Shown one piece after another: positions 37,864 through 46,769 of a DNA stretch of 64,000 nucleotides. A model generated the notes under the pieces. The model saw only the letters and a program-made list of their open reading frames with translations, had not been told where the DNA came from and made no database searches. Source of the stretch: Marinomonas ostreistagni (lineage in GTDB: Bacteria > Pseudomonadota > Gammaproteobacteria > Pseudomonadales > Marinomonadaceae); contig NZ_JAFEKF010000001.1 of NCBI RefSeq assembly GCF_016888445.1, positions 124,001-188,000 of the forward strand, in the 5' to 3' direction. Numbering within the stretch: position 1 is the first letter of the stretch; each line of letters starts with the position of its first letter. The position numbers were made by a program, and so were the translations under genes.

Positions 37864-40476
37864 TTGAGTAAAAACAACATTCAAGACCCACATCGAGATC
37901 GGGAAGCATCTAAATACGATAATCCCATTCCAAGTCGCGAATACATCCTAGAATTTATTGCTTCGCTGGGTCGTCCTGTTACTCACCCAGAGCTCTGCGA
38001 AGCCTTTGGCTTACAGGACGAAGATTCTATTGAAGCGGCGCGTCGTCGCTTGATTGCCATGTGTCGAGATCATCAGCTTGTGAGTAACAGTGATGATGCC
38101 TACGCACCGATTGTCGAAAGCGACTTGATCGAAGGCTATGTACAAGGCGGTAAAGATGGCCAAGGCTTCTTACTGCGCCCTGATGCGGACGATATTTTCT
38201 TGTCACCGCGTCAGATGCAATCGGTTATGGACGGCGATCTAGTGGTCGCACGCTTATCTGGCAAAACCATCAAAGGCCGCCTAGATGGCGTGGTGGTCGA
38301 AGTCAAAGAGCGTAAGCATTCAACGCTAGTCGGGCGTTATTACGCCGAGAGTGGCACCGCGTTTGTCACACCAGAAAACCCACGTATTTCCCAAGACATC
38401 ATGATCGAGCAGGACTCTGGCTTGCAGCCAACCCATGGTCAGTATGTGTTGGTTGAGATCGTTAGCTACGCTGAGCGCCGCAGCCCAGCAAAAGGCGTGG
38501 TGAAAAAGATCCTTGGTGACTTTATGGCGCCAGGACTTGAGATCGATGTCGCGATTCATAACTACGATATCCCTAACGAGTGGCCGAAAGACGTTGAGAA
38601 ACAAGTGCGCCATTTCACCACTGAGGTAGCGGAAGAAGACAAACAGCACCGTGTTGATCTGCGTGATACGCCATTTGTCACCATCGATGGTGAAGATGCG
38701 CGCGACTTTGATGACGCCGTGTACTGTGAAAAAACACCAGGTGGTTACAAGCTATATGTCGCCATTGCCGATGTCTCGCACTATGTGAAAAAAGGCACAG
38801 CACTGGACGATGAAGCCATCGCCCGTGGTAACTCTGTCTACTTCCCTGGTCGCGTCGTGCCTATGTTGCCAGAAGTGCTGTCTAACGGTTTGTGTTCGTT
38901 GAACCCAAATGTGGACCGCTTGGCGATGGTCGCGGAGATTTCGTTGACGTCCCGTGGCAAGATGCGTGGCTTCAAGTTTTATGAAGGTTTGATCAACTCC
39001 CACGCGCGTTTGACCTACACCAAAGTGGCGAAGATGATCGCGGCCGAGCCAGATGAACAAGGCCTTGAGCTACGTGAGCGCTACCAAAATATCATCACTC
39101 ATATTGATGATTTGTATGATCTGTACAAAGTGTTGCGTGCGTCTCGTGAAGAGCGCGGTGCCATGGACTTTGATACGGTCGAAACGCGCATGGTGTTTGA
39201 TGAAAATGCCAAGATTGATCAAATCGTACCGATCGAGCGTAACGATGCCCACAAGCTAATCGAAGAGTGCATGCTGTGTGCCAACGTAGCGACGGCCGAG
39301 CTATTGCTTAAAGCCAATATCCCAGCATTGTTCCGTATTCACGAAGGTCCACGTGAAGAAAAACTGATCGCTTTGCGTTCGTACTTGTCGGTGCTTGGGC
39401 TTGAGTTGGGCGGTGGTATTAAACCAACCCCAGCTGATTATGCTGAGCTGGCTGAGCGCATCCAAGAGCGCGCTGATTCGCGTAGCATTCAAACCATGCT
39501 GCTGCGTTCTATGTCGCAAGCGGTGTATCAGCCGGACAACGTTGGTCACTTTGGTTTGGCGTATGAAGCCTACACCCACTTTACCTCGCCGATCCGCCGT
39601 TACCCTGACTTATTGGTGCATCGTGCGATTCGTTATTTGATCCGCGGCGAAGGCGCTCCAAAAGTACGTCAAGCGTACAAAGTGCCGGGCAGCCCGACGA
39701 TTAAAGCCAACAAGATCTACGATTACGATGACGCTGAGATGGACCAGTTTGGTGAAAGTTGCTCTATGACTGAGCGCCGCGCCGATGAAGCCACTCGTGA
39801 TGTGGAATCTTGGCTTAAGTGTCAGTACGTTGAGCAACATATTGGCGATCACTTCGATGGCATTGTCACTGCCGTGACACCGTTTGGCTTGTTTGTTGAG
39901 CTAGGTGGTTTGTTTGTCGACGGTCTAGTGCACATCTCTGGTCTGGGTAACGATTACTTTGTCCACGACCCTGAACGTCAAGCGATCGTTGGCGAGCGTA
40001 CGCATAAAGTATTCCGTCTAGGGGATCAGATTCGCGTTTCTGTGGTCAGCGTCAATCTTGAGCAGCGTAAGATCGATCTTAAGATGGAAGAGGGCCGTGC
40101 TAAGCCGAAACCGCGTATGGATCGTGATGAGCTAAGTGAGCTTGAAATGCAGCTGGCGCAATTACCACCGATGGAGCTTGGCGGCCGAGTGAAGCCAAAA
40201 GCCACAGGCGATCGTGCCGGGCAAAAAGCCCCAGCGGACGAAGAGTGGGACAACAAGCCCAAGAAGCAGTCTAAAAAGAAGCCTTTTAGCAAAGACAAAA
40301 AGTCTAAAACCGGTAAAGCTTCGAGCAAAGACAAGGGCAAAAGCAAAAAATCGAGTGCCGACAGCGCTAAAAAGTCGCCACTGAAAAAAGCTAAAAAAGC
40401 CGTGGGAACCAAAGCGAAAAAGCTGAAAACCAAGGTTAAGAAAAAGAGCAATGCCAAAGCGCGTGCTAACGATTAA
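37864..40476 (+). CDS. rnr: Ribonuclease R
   Basis: Processive 3'-5' exoribonuclease for structured RNA. 870 residues: N-terminal helix-turn-helix (SREYILEFIASLGRPVTHPELCE), two cold-shock domains, RNB catalytic domain with the Asp cluster in IDGEDARDFDDAVYCE (about residues 275-290), S1 domain (GIVTAVTPFGLFVELGGLFVDG), and an extreme Lys/Ser-rich tail of about 110 residues. The start is TTG. The next gene, rlmB, is 23 bases on, the conserved pairing. Confidence 0.96.
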   Translation: MSKNNIQDPHRDREASKYDNPIPSREYILEFIASLGRPVTHPELCEAFGLQDEDSIEAARRRLIAMCRDHQLVSNSDDAYAPIVESDLIEGYVQGGKDGQGFLLRPDADDIFLSPRQMQSVMDGDLVVARLSGKTIKGRLDGVVVEVKERKHSTLVGRYYAESGTAFVTPENPRISQDIMIEQDSGLQPTHGQYVLVEIVSYAERRSPAKGVVKKILGDFMAPGLEIDVAIHNYDIPNEWPKDVEKQVRHFTTEVAEEDKQHRVDLRDTPFVTIDGEDARDFDDAVYCEKTPGGYKLYVAIADVSHYVKKGTALDDEAIARGNSVYFPGRVVPMLPEVLSNGLCSLNPNVDRLAMVAEISLTSRGKMRGFKFYEGLINSHARLTYTKVAKMIAAEPDEQGLELRERYQNIITHIDDLYDLYKVLRASREERGAMDFDTVETRMVFDENAKIDQIVPIERNDAHKLIEECMLCANVATAELLLKANIPALFRIHEGPREEKLIALRSYLSVLGLELGGGIKPTPADYAELAERIQERADSRSIQTMLLRSMSQAVYQPDNVGHFGLAYEAYTHFTSPIRRYPDLLVHRAIRYLIRGEGAPKVRQAYKVPGSPTIKANKIYDYDDAEMDQFGESCSMTERRADEATRDVESWLKCQYVEQHIGDHFDGIVTAVTPFGLFVELGGLFVDGLVHISGLGNDYFVHDPERQAIVGERTHKVFRLGDQIRVSVVSVNLEQRKIDLKMEEGRAKPKPRMDRDELSELEMQLAQLPPMELGGRVKPKATGDRAGQKAPADEEWDNKPKKQSKKKPFSKDKKSKTGKASSKDKGKSKKSSADSAKKSPLKKAKKAVGTKAKKLKTKVKKKSNAKARAND

Positions 40477-40499
40477 AAGCAATTCCTGAATAAGAGTGT

Positions 40500-41273
40500 A
40501 TGAGCCAGATGGCAGATTTAGATTGGGTTTACGGTATCCATGCCGTAGAAAACGCGTTGAGCCAGAAAGGCAAAGTAAAAGAAGTGCGCTTACAGGAAGG
40601 GCGTGACGATAAAAAGATGCAGCAGATCGCCAAGCTGTGTCAGGCGCAAGGCTTGCGCGTGCAGCAGGTGCCACGTAAAGAGTTGGATCAGCTGTTTAGC
40701 AAGAGTAAAGAGCGCATCGTTCACCAAGGTGTTGTGGCGCTGGCGGAAGTGACCAAAACCGGTGATGACAAAGATCTAGCGCGCCTAGTGGAAAACCTAG
40801 ATGAAGTGCCGTTGATCATTATCTTGGACGGTGTCACGGACCCACATAACCTTGGTGCGTGTTTGCGTAGTGCTGATGCTGCTGGTGCCCACGCGGTGGT
40901 GATTCCGAAGGATAAATCTGCTCAGCTAAGTGCCACGGTCAGTAAAGTGGCCTGTGGTGCAGCCGAGAGTATGCCCGTTTTTGCCGTCACTAACTTAGCG
41001 CGTGCTATGAAAAAGCTGCAAGACTTAGGTGTTTGGATCTTTGGCACCGCAGGTGAAGCGACGCAAACCTTGTACGAACAGGATCTTACCATCCCGACGG
41101 CGATCGTGATGGGCGCTGAAGGTGATGGTATGCGCCGTTTGACCCGTGAACAATGTGATTACTTGATCAAGCTGCCAATGGCAGGTGTGGTCAGTAGTCT
41201 TAATGTTTCCGTGGCTACAGGTGTGTGTTTGTACGAAGTCGTGCGTCAGCGCGCCGCCAAAGCAGGCGCCTAG
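40500..41273 (+). CDS. rlmB: 23S rRNA (guanosine-2'-O-)-methyltransferase RlmB
   Basis: SpoU/TrmH-family methyltransferase for Gm2251 of 23S rRNA. 257 residues: N-terminal substrate-binding domain (VYGIHAVENALSQKGKVKEV), then a knotted SAM-binding domain with DGVTDPHNLGACLRSADAAG, IVMGAEGDGMRRL and KLPMAGVVSSLNVSVATGV. ATG 40500 or 40509. Operon with rnr. Confidence 0.95.
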   Translation: MSQMADLDWVYGIHAVENALSQKGKVKEVRLQEGRDDKKMQQIAKLCQAQGLRVQQVPRKELDQLFSKSKERIVHQGVVALAEVTKTGDDKDLARLVENLDEVPLIIILDGVTDPHNLGACLRSADAAGAHAVVIPKDKSAQLSATVSKVACGAAESMPVFAVTNLARAMKKLQDLGVWIFGTAGEATQTLYEQDLTIPTAIVMGAEGDGMRRLTREQCDYLIKLPMAGVVSSLNVSVATGVCLYEVVRQRAAKAGA

Positions 41274-41293
41274 TCGCCTGCTTGGTCTGAGTT

Positions 41294-42385
41294 ATGGTTA
41301 AGTCGATCGAGGTAAATGTGCTTAAACCCTTTCAAGTAGCGCCTTTAAGCGGTGAGTTGGATAGCGATATTCAACGCAAGATTGATCAAAAAACCAAGCC
41401 ACCTGGGTCACTCGGTGGGCTTGAGTCAATTGCGTTTCAAATCGCGCGTATTCAGCGTACCTTGGCACCAAGCATAAAACGCGCGCAGATGCTGGTCTTT
41501 GCCGCCGATCATGGTGCGGTTGATCAGGGTATCAGTGCGTTTCCACAAGAAGTGACGCCGCAAATGGTGGGTAACTTCTTAGCGGGCGGTGCGGCTGTGA
41601 GCGTATTCTGCCGCCAACATGGCGTTGGGCTAAAAGTTGTGGACGTTGGGGTGAAAGAGAAACTTACCAATCATCCTTTGCTCGTACAAAAGAAAGTAGC
41701 CTATGCCAGCCAAGACTTTACCCAAGGAGCAGCACTAACCCTTGATCAGGTGAATCAGGCGCTAGAGGTTGGGGCTGATCAGGTGTCAGCCATCGAAGCC
41801 AATGTGGATTTATTGATGTTCGGTGAAATGGGCATTGGTAATACCGGTGTAGCGTCTTGTATGTTTAGTGCCTTAACGGGGCTTGCCCCTGAGCAAACTA
41901 CAGGTCGTGGTACTGGCCTTAATGAGCAAGGTGTATCACGTAAAGTGGCAGTGATTGAGCAAGCGCTTGAACGGGTAACTCAGCAACTAAAACGCCCTGC
42001 GGGCGAGTGGGCGCCATGGGAAGTGGCGACTCAGGTCGGTGGCTTAGAAATCTTGGCCATGTCGGGTGCGATGTTGCGCACAGCTGAATTAGGCAAGCCG
42101 TTTGTGGTGGATGGTTTTATTTGTACTGTGGCGCTGTTGTTTGCTCAGCAAATACAGGCGCAGGTGGTGGACTATGCCATTTTTGCCCATCAGTCTGATG
42201 AGCAAGCACATGCTCGTTTGCTGGAGCACTTTTCAGCGACACCGATCTTAAAGCTCGACTTGCGTCTTGGCGAAGGCTCGGGGGCAATTTTGAGCTATCC
42301 GATTATCCAAAGTGCGGTGGCGTTTTTTAATGACATGGCAAGTTTTGATGACGCAGGAGTCAGTGGTGCGAACAGCCCTCATTGA
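41294..42385 (+). CDS. cobT: Nicotinate-nucleotide-dimethylbenzimidazole phosphoribosyltransferase
   Basis: Activates 5,6-dimethylbenzimidazole to alpha-ribazole phosphate for the cobalamin nucleotide loop. 363 residues. TKPPGSLGGLESIAFQIA, MLVFAADHGAVDQGISAFPQEVT, MFGEMGIGNTGVASCMFSAL and DGFICTVAL match the family, including the catalytic Glu near the C-terminus in LRLGEGSGA. No cobalamin riboswitch is visible upstream; the gene is 20 bases from rlmB. It overlaps cobS by 20 bases. Confidence 0.95.
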   Translation: MVKSIEVNVLKPFQVAPLSGELDSDIQRKIDQKTKPPGSLGGLESIAFQIARIQRTLAPSIKRAQMLVFAADHGAVDQGISAFPQEVTPQMVGNFLAGGAAVSVFCRQHGVGLKVVDVGVKEKLTNHPLLVQKKVAYASQDFTQGAALTLDQVNQALEVGADQVSAIEANVDLLMFGEMGIGNTGVASCMFSALTGLAPEQTTGRGTGLNEQGVSRKVAVIEQALERVTQQLKRPAGEWAPWEVATQVGGLEILAMSGAMLRTAELGKPFVVDGFICTVALLFAQQIQAQVVDYAIFAHQSDEQAHARLLEHFSATPILKLDLRLGEGSGAILSYPIIQSAVAFFNDMASFDDAGVSGANSPH

Positions 42386-43145
42386 GGATTGGCAAGGCTT
42401 CCTACGAAGCCTTGCTACCTACACGCGAATCCCCCTCAACATTGATTGGGACAGTCCACAAAAGCACACGCCAAGCGTGTGCTTTTTGCCTTTTGTTGGC
42501 GTCATCGTAGCGCTGTTGAGTGCTTGGCCGCTATTGATCGGGCACTGGTCCGCAGGCTTGCAAGCGTTATTGATGATGTTATCCGCCGTGCTAGTCACTG
42601 GAGCTTTCCATGAAGATGGCTTGATGGACGCTTGCGATGGCTTAGTCGGTGGCTGGACGCCAGAGCAGCGCTTGCAGATTATGAAAGACTCCCGCGTCGG
42701 CAGCTACGGTGTGCTGGCGGGTATTTTCTCGTTTGCCCTGAAGTGGTGGTTGTTAAGTCAATGGCTAACGGAGGCACTTTGGGACGGTTCTCAGTGGTCT
42801 ATTTTAGCTGGCTGGATCGTAATGCATAGCGTGGCACGTTGGCTGCCATTGCTACTGATGCAAAGTCTTTCCTATGTTAGCCAAGGGCAAAGCAAAGCTC
42901 AGCAGATGATTCAGCGACTCAATCTTCGTGCTGGTTTGTGGTGGCTCGCTTCATTAGTTTTAGTCTGGTTATTAGTAGGCAGTGCGACTGTCCTTGAATT
43001 GCTGGTGGCGCTGATACTGCTTGGCTTAGTCATCGGCTGTTATCTTAAGCGTCGTATTGGCGGCTACAACGGCGATACCTTGGGGGCCAGTGAGCAGTTG
43101 GCGGAGCTATTGGTGTTGTTTGTGTTATTAGGTTGGAGCGCGTAA
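42366..43145 (+). CDS. cobS: Adenosylcobinamide-GDP ribazoletransferase (cobalamin synthase)
   Basis: Integral membrane enzyme joining adenosylcobinamide-GDP with alpha-ribazole. About 259 residues. The Asp-rich motif GAFHEDGLMDACDGLVGGW binds Mg2+; YTRIPLNIDW is the N-terminal hallmark; several membrane spans follow. The open frame extends into cobT, but GGAG at 42356-42359 points to GTG 42366 (42363 also possible). Its TAA overlaps the cobC ATG. Confidence 0.93.
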   Translation: MRTALIEDWQGFLRSLATYTRIPLNIDWDSPQKHTPSVCFLPFVGVIVALLSAWPLLIGHWSAGLQALLMMLSAVLVTGAFHEDGLMDACDGLVGGWTPEQRLQIMKDSRVGSYGVLAGIFSFALKWWLLSQWLTEALWDGSQWSILAGWIVMHSVARWLPLLLMQSLSYVSQGQSKAQQMIQRLNLRAGLWWLASLVLVWLLVGSATVLELLVALILLGLVIGCYLKRRIGGYNGDTLGASEQLAELLVLFVLLGWSA

Positions 43146-43729
43146 TGAAGTTGGTGATTATTCGACACCCAAAACCCGAAGTGCCAAAGGGGCTTTGCTA
43201 CGGTCAGAGTGATGTTCCGTTGATTGAAAACTGGCAAGCGGATGCCAAGGCGATCGCGCAATTTATGGATAAGTGTTATCCAGAGCATAATTTTGCTTGG
43301 TATCACAGCCCGTTAACTCGTACTCAGTTGTTGGCTTATGCTTTAGCGCCACAAAGCACGCCAGTTGATGCGCTTAAAGAAGTAGATTTTGGTCGCTGGG
43401 AAAATTGTCTGTGGTCCGATATTCCCAAAGCTGACATTGATGCCTGGCGTGATGATCTAATGCAGGCCGCTCCTTATGAAGGGGAATCTTTAGCGGTGTT
43501 GCAAGCGCGTGTCTTAGCTTGGTTTGAGCCATTGATCGAAGCCGACAAAGATGTGGTGTTAGTCACTCATTCGGGGGTTATTAAAGTACTCGTGGCGGCG
43601 TTATGTCAGTTTTCCATGACCGAATGCTTTCGTTTAAATCCTACTTACTCAAGTATTACCGAACTCGATTTGGGCCCAGGGTTTGCTCTATTAAATCGTC
43701 TTGGTGCAGGTGATTGGGCAAGGGGATAA
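43145..43729 (+). CDS. cobC: Alpha-ribazole phosphatase (histidine phosphatase family)
   Basis: Removes the phosphate from alpha-ribazole 5'-phosphate or cobalamin phosphate. 194 residues. Catalytic His in IIRHPKPEV (the family usually has RHG; here RHP, as in several CobC proteins), WYHSPLTRTQ, VDFGRWEN and the second His in VTHSGVIKVL. ATG 43145 overlaps the cobS stop (TAATG) and TGGAG is upstream. Confidence 0.9.
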   Translation: MKLVIIRHPKPEVPKGLCYGQSDVPLIENWQADAKAIAQFMDKCYPEHNFAWYHSPLTRTQLLAYALAPQSTPVDALKEVDFGRWENCLWSDIPKADIDAWRDDLMQAAPYEGESLAVLQARVLAWFEPLIEADKDVVLVTHSGVIKVLVAALCQFSMTECFRLNPTYSSITELDLGPGFALLNRLGAGDWARG

Positions 43730-43861
43730 TCCTCAAGACGAGAAAACGGTGGATTGCTATGAGTAGATCTACATTTACCTAGTGTGGTGCACCTTTATAA
43801 TGAGTTGCCTAAGCAGGGCAGCTAAACGCCCACACAGAGATTGATAAAGAGAGCGAAGCGA

Positions 43862-44473
43862 ATGTCGAGAAGTGCAGCGGAACAAGCAGAAATCGAAATG
43901 GCCAAGCGCCTGAAAAAGAAGCAAGTGGTCGATGAGCGCATTGCTAAGGCGACTGAGGAGCGTGGCGTCACTATCTTGTTAACGGGTAATGGCAAAGGTA
44001 AAAGTTCTAGCGCCTTTGGTACCATGGCGCGTGCCTTAGGTCACGGCCATAAAGCGACGGTGGTGCAGTTTATTAAAGGGCGTAAAGAAACGGGCGAACA
44101 GCTATTTTTTGGCCAGCATCCGCAAGTAGACTTTCACGTGATGGGACATGGATTTACTTGGGAAACACGTAATCCAGAGCTTGAAAAGCAGGCCGCTGAG
44201 CAGGCTTGGGAAGTAGCGAAGCGTGCATTGGCGGATCCAGAAGTGCACTTTGTGCTGCTCGATGAACTGACCTATATGTACAAATACGGTTATCTCGAGG
44301 TCAATGACTTAGTGACGGCTTTGGCGGCGCGCCCAGCCCACCAAAATGTCATGATGACAGGGCGAACCGCACCACGTGAGTTACTCGACAGTGTAGATAC
44401 CCATAGCAAAATCGCTAATGAGCGACATGCCTTTGAAGGGGGCGTAAAAGCCCAGCCTGGTATTGAATGGTAG
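43862..44473 (+). CDS. cobO: Cob(I)yrinic acid a,c-diamide adenosyltransferase
   Basis: Transfers the adenosyl group from ATP to cobalt (BtuR/CobA-Ec type). 203 residues. P-loop GNGKGKSSSAFG (about 43-54), VVQFIKGRKETGE, HVMGHGFTWETR and LLDELTYMYKYGY are diagnostic. ATG 43862 is preferred over TTG 43841, with GAG upstream. It is 132 bases after cobC and may have its own promoter. Symbol btuR/cobO are interchangeable. Confidence 0.94.
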   Translation: MSRSAAEQAEIEMAKRLKKKQVVDERIAKATEERGVTILLTGNGKGKSSSAFGTMARALGHGHKATVVQFIKGRKETGEQLFFGQHPQVDFHVMGHGFTWETRNPELEKQAAEQAWEVAKRALADPEVHFVLLDELTYMYKYGYLEVNDLVTALAARPAHQNVMMTGRTAPRELLDSVDTHSKIANERHAFEGGVKAQPGIEW

Positions 44474-44474
44474 T

Positions 44475-44493
44475 AATGAGAATTTTTCTCATT
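44475..44493 (+). promoter_or_regulatory. Inverted repeat after cobO (second Fur-like site or terminator)
   Basis: AATGAGAA (44475-44482) / TTCTCATT (44486-44493) with a three-base spacer. It could be a weak terminator of cobO. Its sequence also resembles Fur half-sites and it lies 28 bases before the clearer Fur box at 44521. Confidence 0.5.
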
Positions 44494-44520
44494 TAATTGG
44501 ACTTTCCTGAATTTGTGGAT

Positions 44521-44539
44521 GATAATGATTTTCATCATC
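44521..44539 (+). promoter_or_regulatory. Fur box upstream of the TPR-like gene
   Basis: GATAATGATTTTCATCATC matches 16 of 19 positions of the Fur consensus and lies 16 bases before the ATG of the next gene, next to AGAAGGAGGG. Confidence 0.8.
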
Positions 44540-44555
44540 TGAGAAGGAGGGTTCT

Positions 44556-45011
44556 ATGATTTACTGGCAACATTTAACACGACAAGCAAACGAAGCCCAC
44601 ACACGAGCATCTTTTGCGGATGCTCAAGAGCTCAATCAAAAAGCGCTCGCCTGCGCTAAAGCCACCTTTGAAGATGACTTCAAAATCGACGCAGAATCTG
44701 CGGTGTCGGCGGTGATTGTCAGTTATCTCAATCTTGCTGAAGTCGCCATCTCAATGAAAGAGTGGCGCCATGCCAATGACTATTTTGAGCGTGGTGTGCA
44801 CTTCCTACAAACCGTGCTGGTATCCAGTGATATTCTGCACGAGCACCGTGATCTGATTGAGCGTATGGCCACCCATATTCGTTTTGAGTGGGAGTTGTTT
44901 TCCACCACTTACGGCCACAGGTTGGAGCAAGCTCGACGTCAACACGCTTTGCTCTGGCGCTCCAAAGGTCTTTTAGATAATCCTCAAAATGCTTCAAGCT
45001 GGGCAGTGTAG
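44556..45011 (+). CDS. TPR-like small protein of an iron-regulated unit
   Basis: 151 residues, all helical, no signal peptide. Paired helices such as ASFADAQELNQKALACAKATF and SYLNLAEVAISMKEWRHANDYFERGVHFLQ look like tetratricopeptide repeats (protein-protein interaction). It may belong to a Vibrio-type DUF2753-like family, but I cannot confirm that. Very strong ribosome site GAAGGAGGG. A Fur box directly upstream implies iron repression. The stop (TAG 45009-45011) abuts the ATG of a 25-residue hydrophobic peptide. Confidence 0.75.
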   Translation: MIYWQHLTRQANEAHTRASFADAQELNQKALACAKATFEDDFKIDAESAVSAVIVSYLNLAEVAISMKEWRHANDYFERGVHFLQTVLVSSDILHEHRDLIERMATHIRFEWELFSTTYGHRLEQARRQHALLWRSKGLLDNPQNASSWAV

Positions 45012-45089
45012 ATGCTGATGATTGATGTGCTAACCGGCATATTAGTGCTGATGTTACTGGTGCTCGTATTGCATTTGGTGTTTCGCTAA
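45012..45089 (+). CDS. 25-residue single-span membrane peptide
   Basis: ATG 45012 follows the TAG of the TPR-like gene with no gap, and TAA is at 45087-45089. The product starts MLMIDVLTG and continues as an unbroken run of Ile/Leu/Val/Met ending HLVFR, a single transmembrane helix with a basic end. Ribosome access would come by termination-reinitiation from the upstream gene. It is too short for standard gene callers. No known family recognised; it could be chance, though composition is striking. Confidence 0.5.
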   Translation: MLMIDVLTGILVLMLLVLVLHLVFR

Positions 45090-45215
45090 GGTGTATAGTT
45101 TTTTGTACACTTTGGCGAGCACAAGCGTTTCCATGTTTGCCCGTGCCATAGTGGCAGGAAGCGACACAGACTAAAATACGCTCTCACATTAGATCAGTTT
45201 TTAGAGAGGATAATT

Positions 45216-45833
45216 ATGTCTGTGGCGGCCCCTGATATTCAACGGCACACTTGGCTTGAAGATGCTCAAGCCATCATTGCGGGGACCTTGATGATTGCCC
45301 TAGGAGTGAACTTTTACACGCAAGTGGGGTTGCTCACAGGGGGGACAGCGGGTCTCGCCTTTCTATTTAGCTACATTTCTCAGTTTACCTTCGGCCAAGT
45401 ATTTTTCGTGATTAACTTGCCATTTTACTGGCTATCGATTCGCCGCATCGGTTGGGACTTCACCCTTAAAACCTTTTTAGCGGTGTTTTTGGTGTCGGCT
45501 TTTTCTGATATCACGCCGATGTTTTTACACCTAGCCGATATCAATCCTTTTTACGCCACCATCGTTGGTAGCTTTTTGATCGGTGTAGGCTTTGTGATGC
45601 TGTTCCGTCATAACGCAAGCTTGGGCGGACTAAACATTTTGGCGCGCTATCTATTCCAAACCCGCGGTGTGCCGATTGGTAAGTTTATGATGACAGTCGA
45701 CTGCTTAGTGGTGGTGCTATCGATCTTTATCGTCGATTTATCTTTGATCGCTATGTCTATTTTTGGCGCTGTGTTGTTGAACTTCATGTTGGTGATGAAT
45801 CACAAACCAGGCCGCTACGCTGTCTCCCCATAG
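45216..45833 (+). CDS. YitT family membrane protein
   Basis: 205 residues with about five membrane spans: IIAGTLMIALGVNFYTQVGLLTGGTAG, VFFVINLPFYWLS, LAVFLVSAFSDITP, ATIVGSFLIGVGFVMLF and the last pair. The GGTAG and GGLNILARYL motifs are typical of the YitT/DUF161 group; it lacks the soluble C-terminal domain. GAGAGGAT precedes the ATG. Transport substrate unknown. Confidence 0.87.
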   Translation: MSVAAPDIQRHTWLEDAQAIIAGTLMIALGVNFYTQVGLLTGGTAGLAFLFSYISQFTFGQVFFVINLPFYWLSIRRIGWDFTLKTFLAVFLVSAFSDITPMFLHLADINPFYATIVGSFLIGVGFVMLFRHNASLGGLNILARYLFQTRGVPIGKFMMTVDCLVVVLSIFIVDLSLIAMSIFGAVLLNFMLVMNHKPGRYAVSP

Positions 45834-46035
45834 TCCGCTTTAAACGCCATTCCTTAAACGGTGCGGGTCAGGTATGATGGACGCCAAAGTCATCTGTCAC
45901 TGATCGCGCCGTTGCAGGGCCCTTGTGCCTGCCGCTTATATATCGGTGACATACCAAACTGAGTGTGTACTAGGATGCATTTATGCTTGCTTAGTACCAC
46001 CTTCTATTCATCGATTGAGCCGATTCAAATACTGT

Positions 46036-46749
46036 ATGTCGAAACCTTTTACTGATGCGGTTGTACGCTTAGATTTTTATATTTCCCACACTCTAGGGCT
46101 GTCTCGTAAAGAGGCCAAAATGTTGATCGGCAAAGGTCACGTTAACGTCAATGGCGAGCTGGTGAAAAAAGCCAATCATAGCGTCACTCGTGAAGACACC
46201 ATCGTCTGCCAAGAAGAAGAGCTGTCGTGGCCAGCGGAAAAATACTTCGTGCTGAACAAGCCCGCAGGTTTTGTATGTGCGACCGAAGACGATGTTCATC
46301 CGGTGGTGCTGGAGTTGATCGAAGCCCATGAGCAAAAAGATTTGCGTGTGGTGGGGCGTCTGGATCTTGATACCACAGGTTTGCTTTTGCTTACCACCGA
46401 TGGCCAATGGCTGCATCGTATTACTTCGCCGAAGAGCCAATGCCCTAAACAGTACCGAGTCTGGACGGTTGACGATGTCACTGATGAGGCCATGCAAGCG
46501 TTGCAAGAGGGCGTGATGTTGAATGGCGAACATGCTCCGACGCAAGCAGACGCAGTCGAGCGCGTTGATTGTGACGAGATTCTATTGACCATCAGTGAAG
46601 GCAAGTACCACCAAGTGAAGCGAATGTTGGCAGCGACGGGTAACCGAGTTGAAAAGCTGCATCGTGAAACGATTGCGTCCCTGAGCATCGATGATCTAGC
46701 TGAAGGGGAGTACCGTGCCCTGACAGATGAAGAAATTGCGTTATTTTAG
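46036..46749 (+). CDS. rsuA: 16S rRNA pseudouridine(516) synthase
   Basis: About 237 residues from ATG 46036; the frame is open from 45925 but upstream codons look non-coding. S4 domain (VRLDFYISHTLGLSRKEAKMLI) then the catalytic domain with YFVLNKPAGFVCATEDD, the catalytic Asp in GRLDLDTTGLLLLTTDGQW, LTISEGKYHQVKRMLAATGN and the terminal EYRALTDEEI as in E. coli RsuA. Start lacks a clear ribosome site. Confidence 0.92.
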   Translation: MSKPFTDAVVRLDFYISHTLGLSRKEAKMLIGKGHVNVNGELVKKANHSVTREDTIVCQEEELSWPAEKYFVLNKPAGFVCATEDDVHPVVLELIEAHEQKDLRVVGRLDLDTTGLLLLTTDGQWLHRITSPKSQCPKQYRVWTVDDVTDEAMQALQEGVMLNGEHAPTQADAVERVDCDEILLTISEGKYHQVKRMLAATGNRVEKLHRETIASLSIDDLAEGEYRALTDEEIALF

Positions 46750-46769
46750 TCCTTTAGAGAGTCTGTATT

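Noticed and set aside
43730..43861. Possible cobalamin riboswitch before cobO
   Set aside because: The conserved B12-box core is not visible, and the region is too short for the full aptamer. The same holds for the gaps before cobT and bluB.
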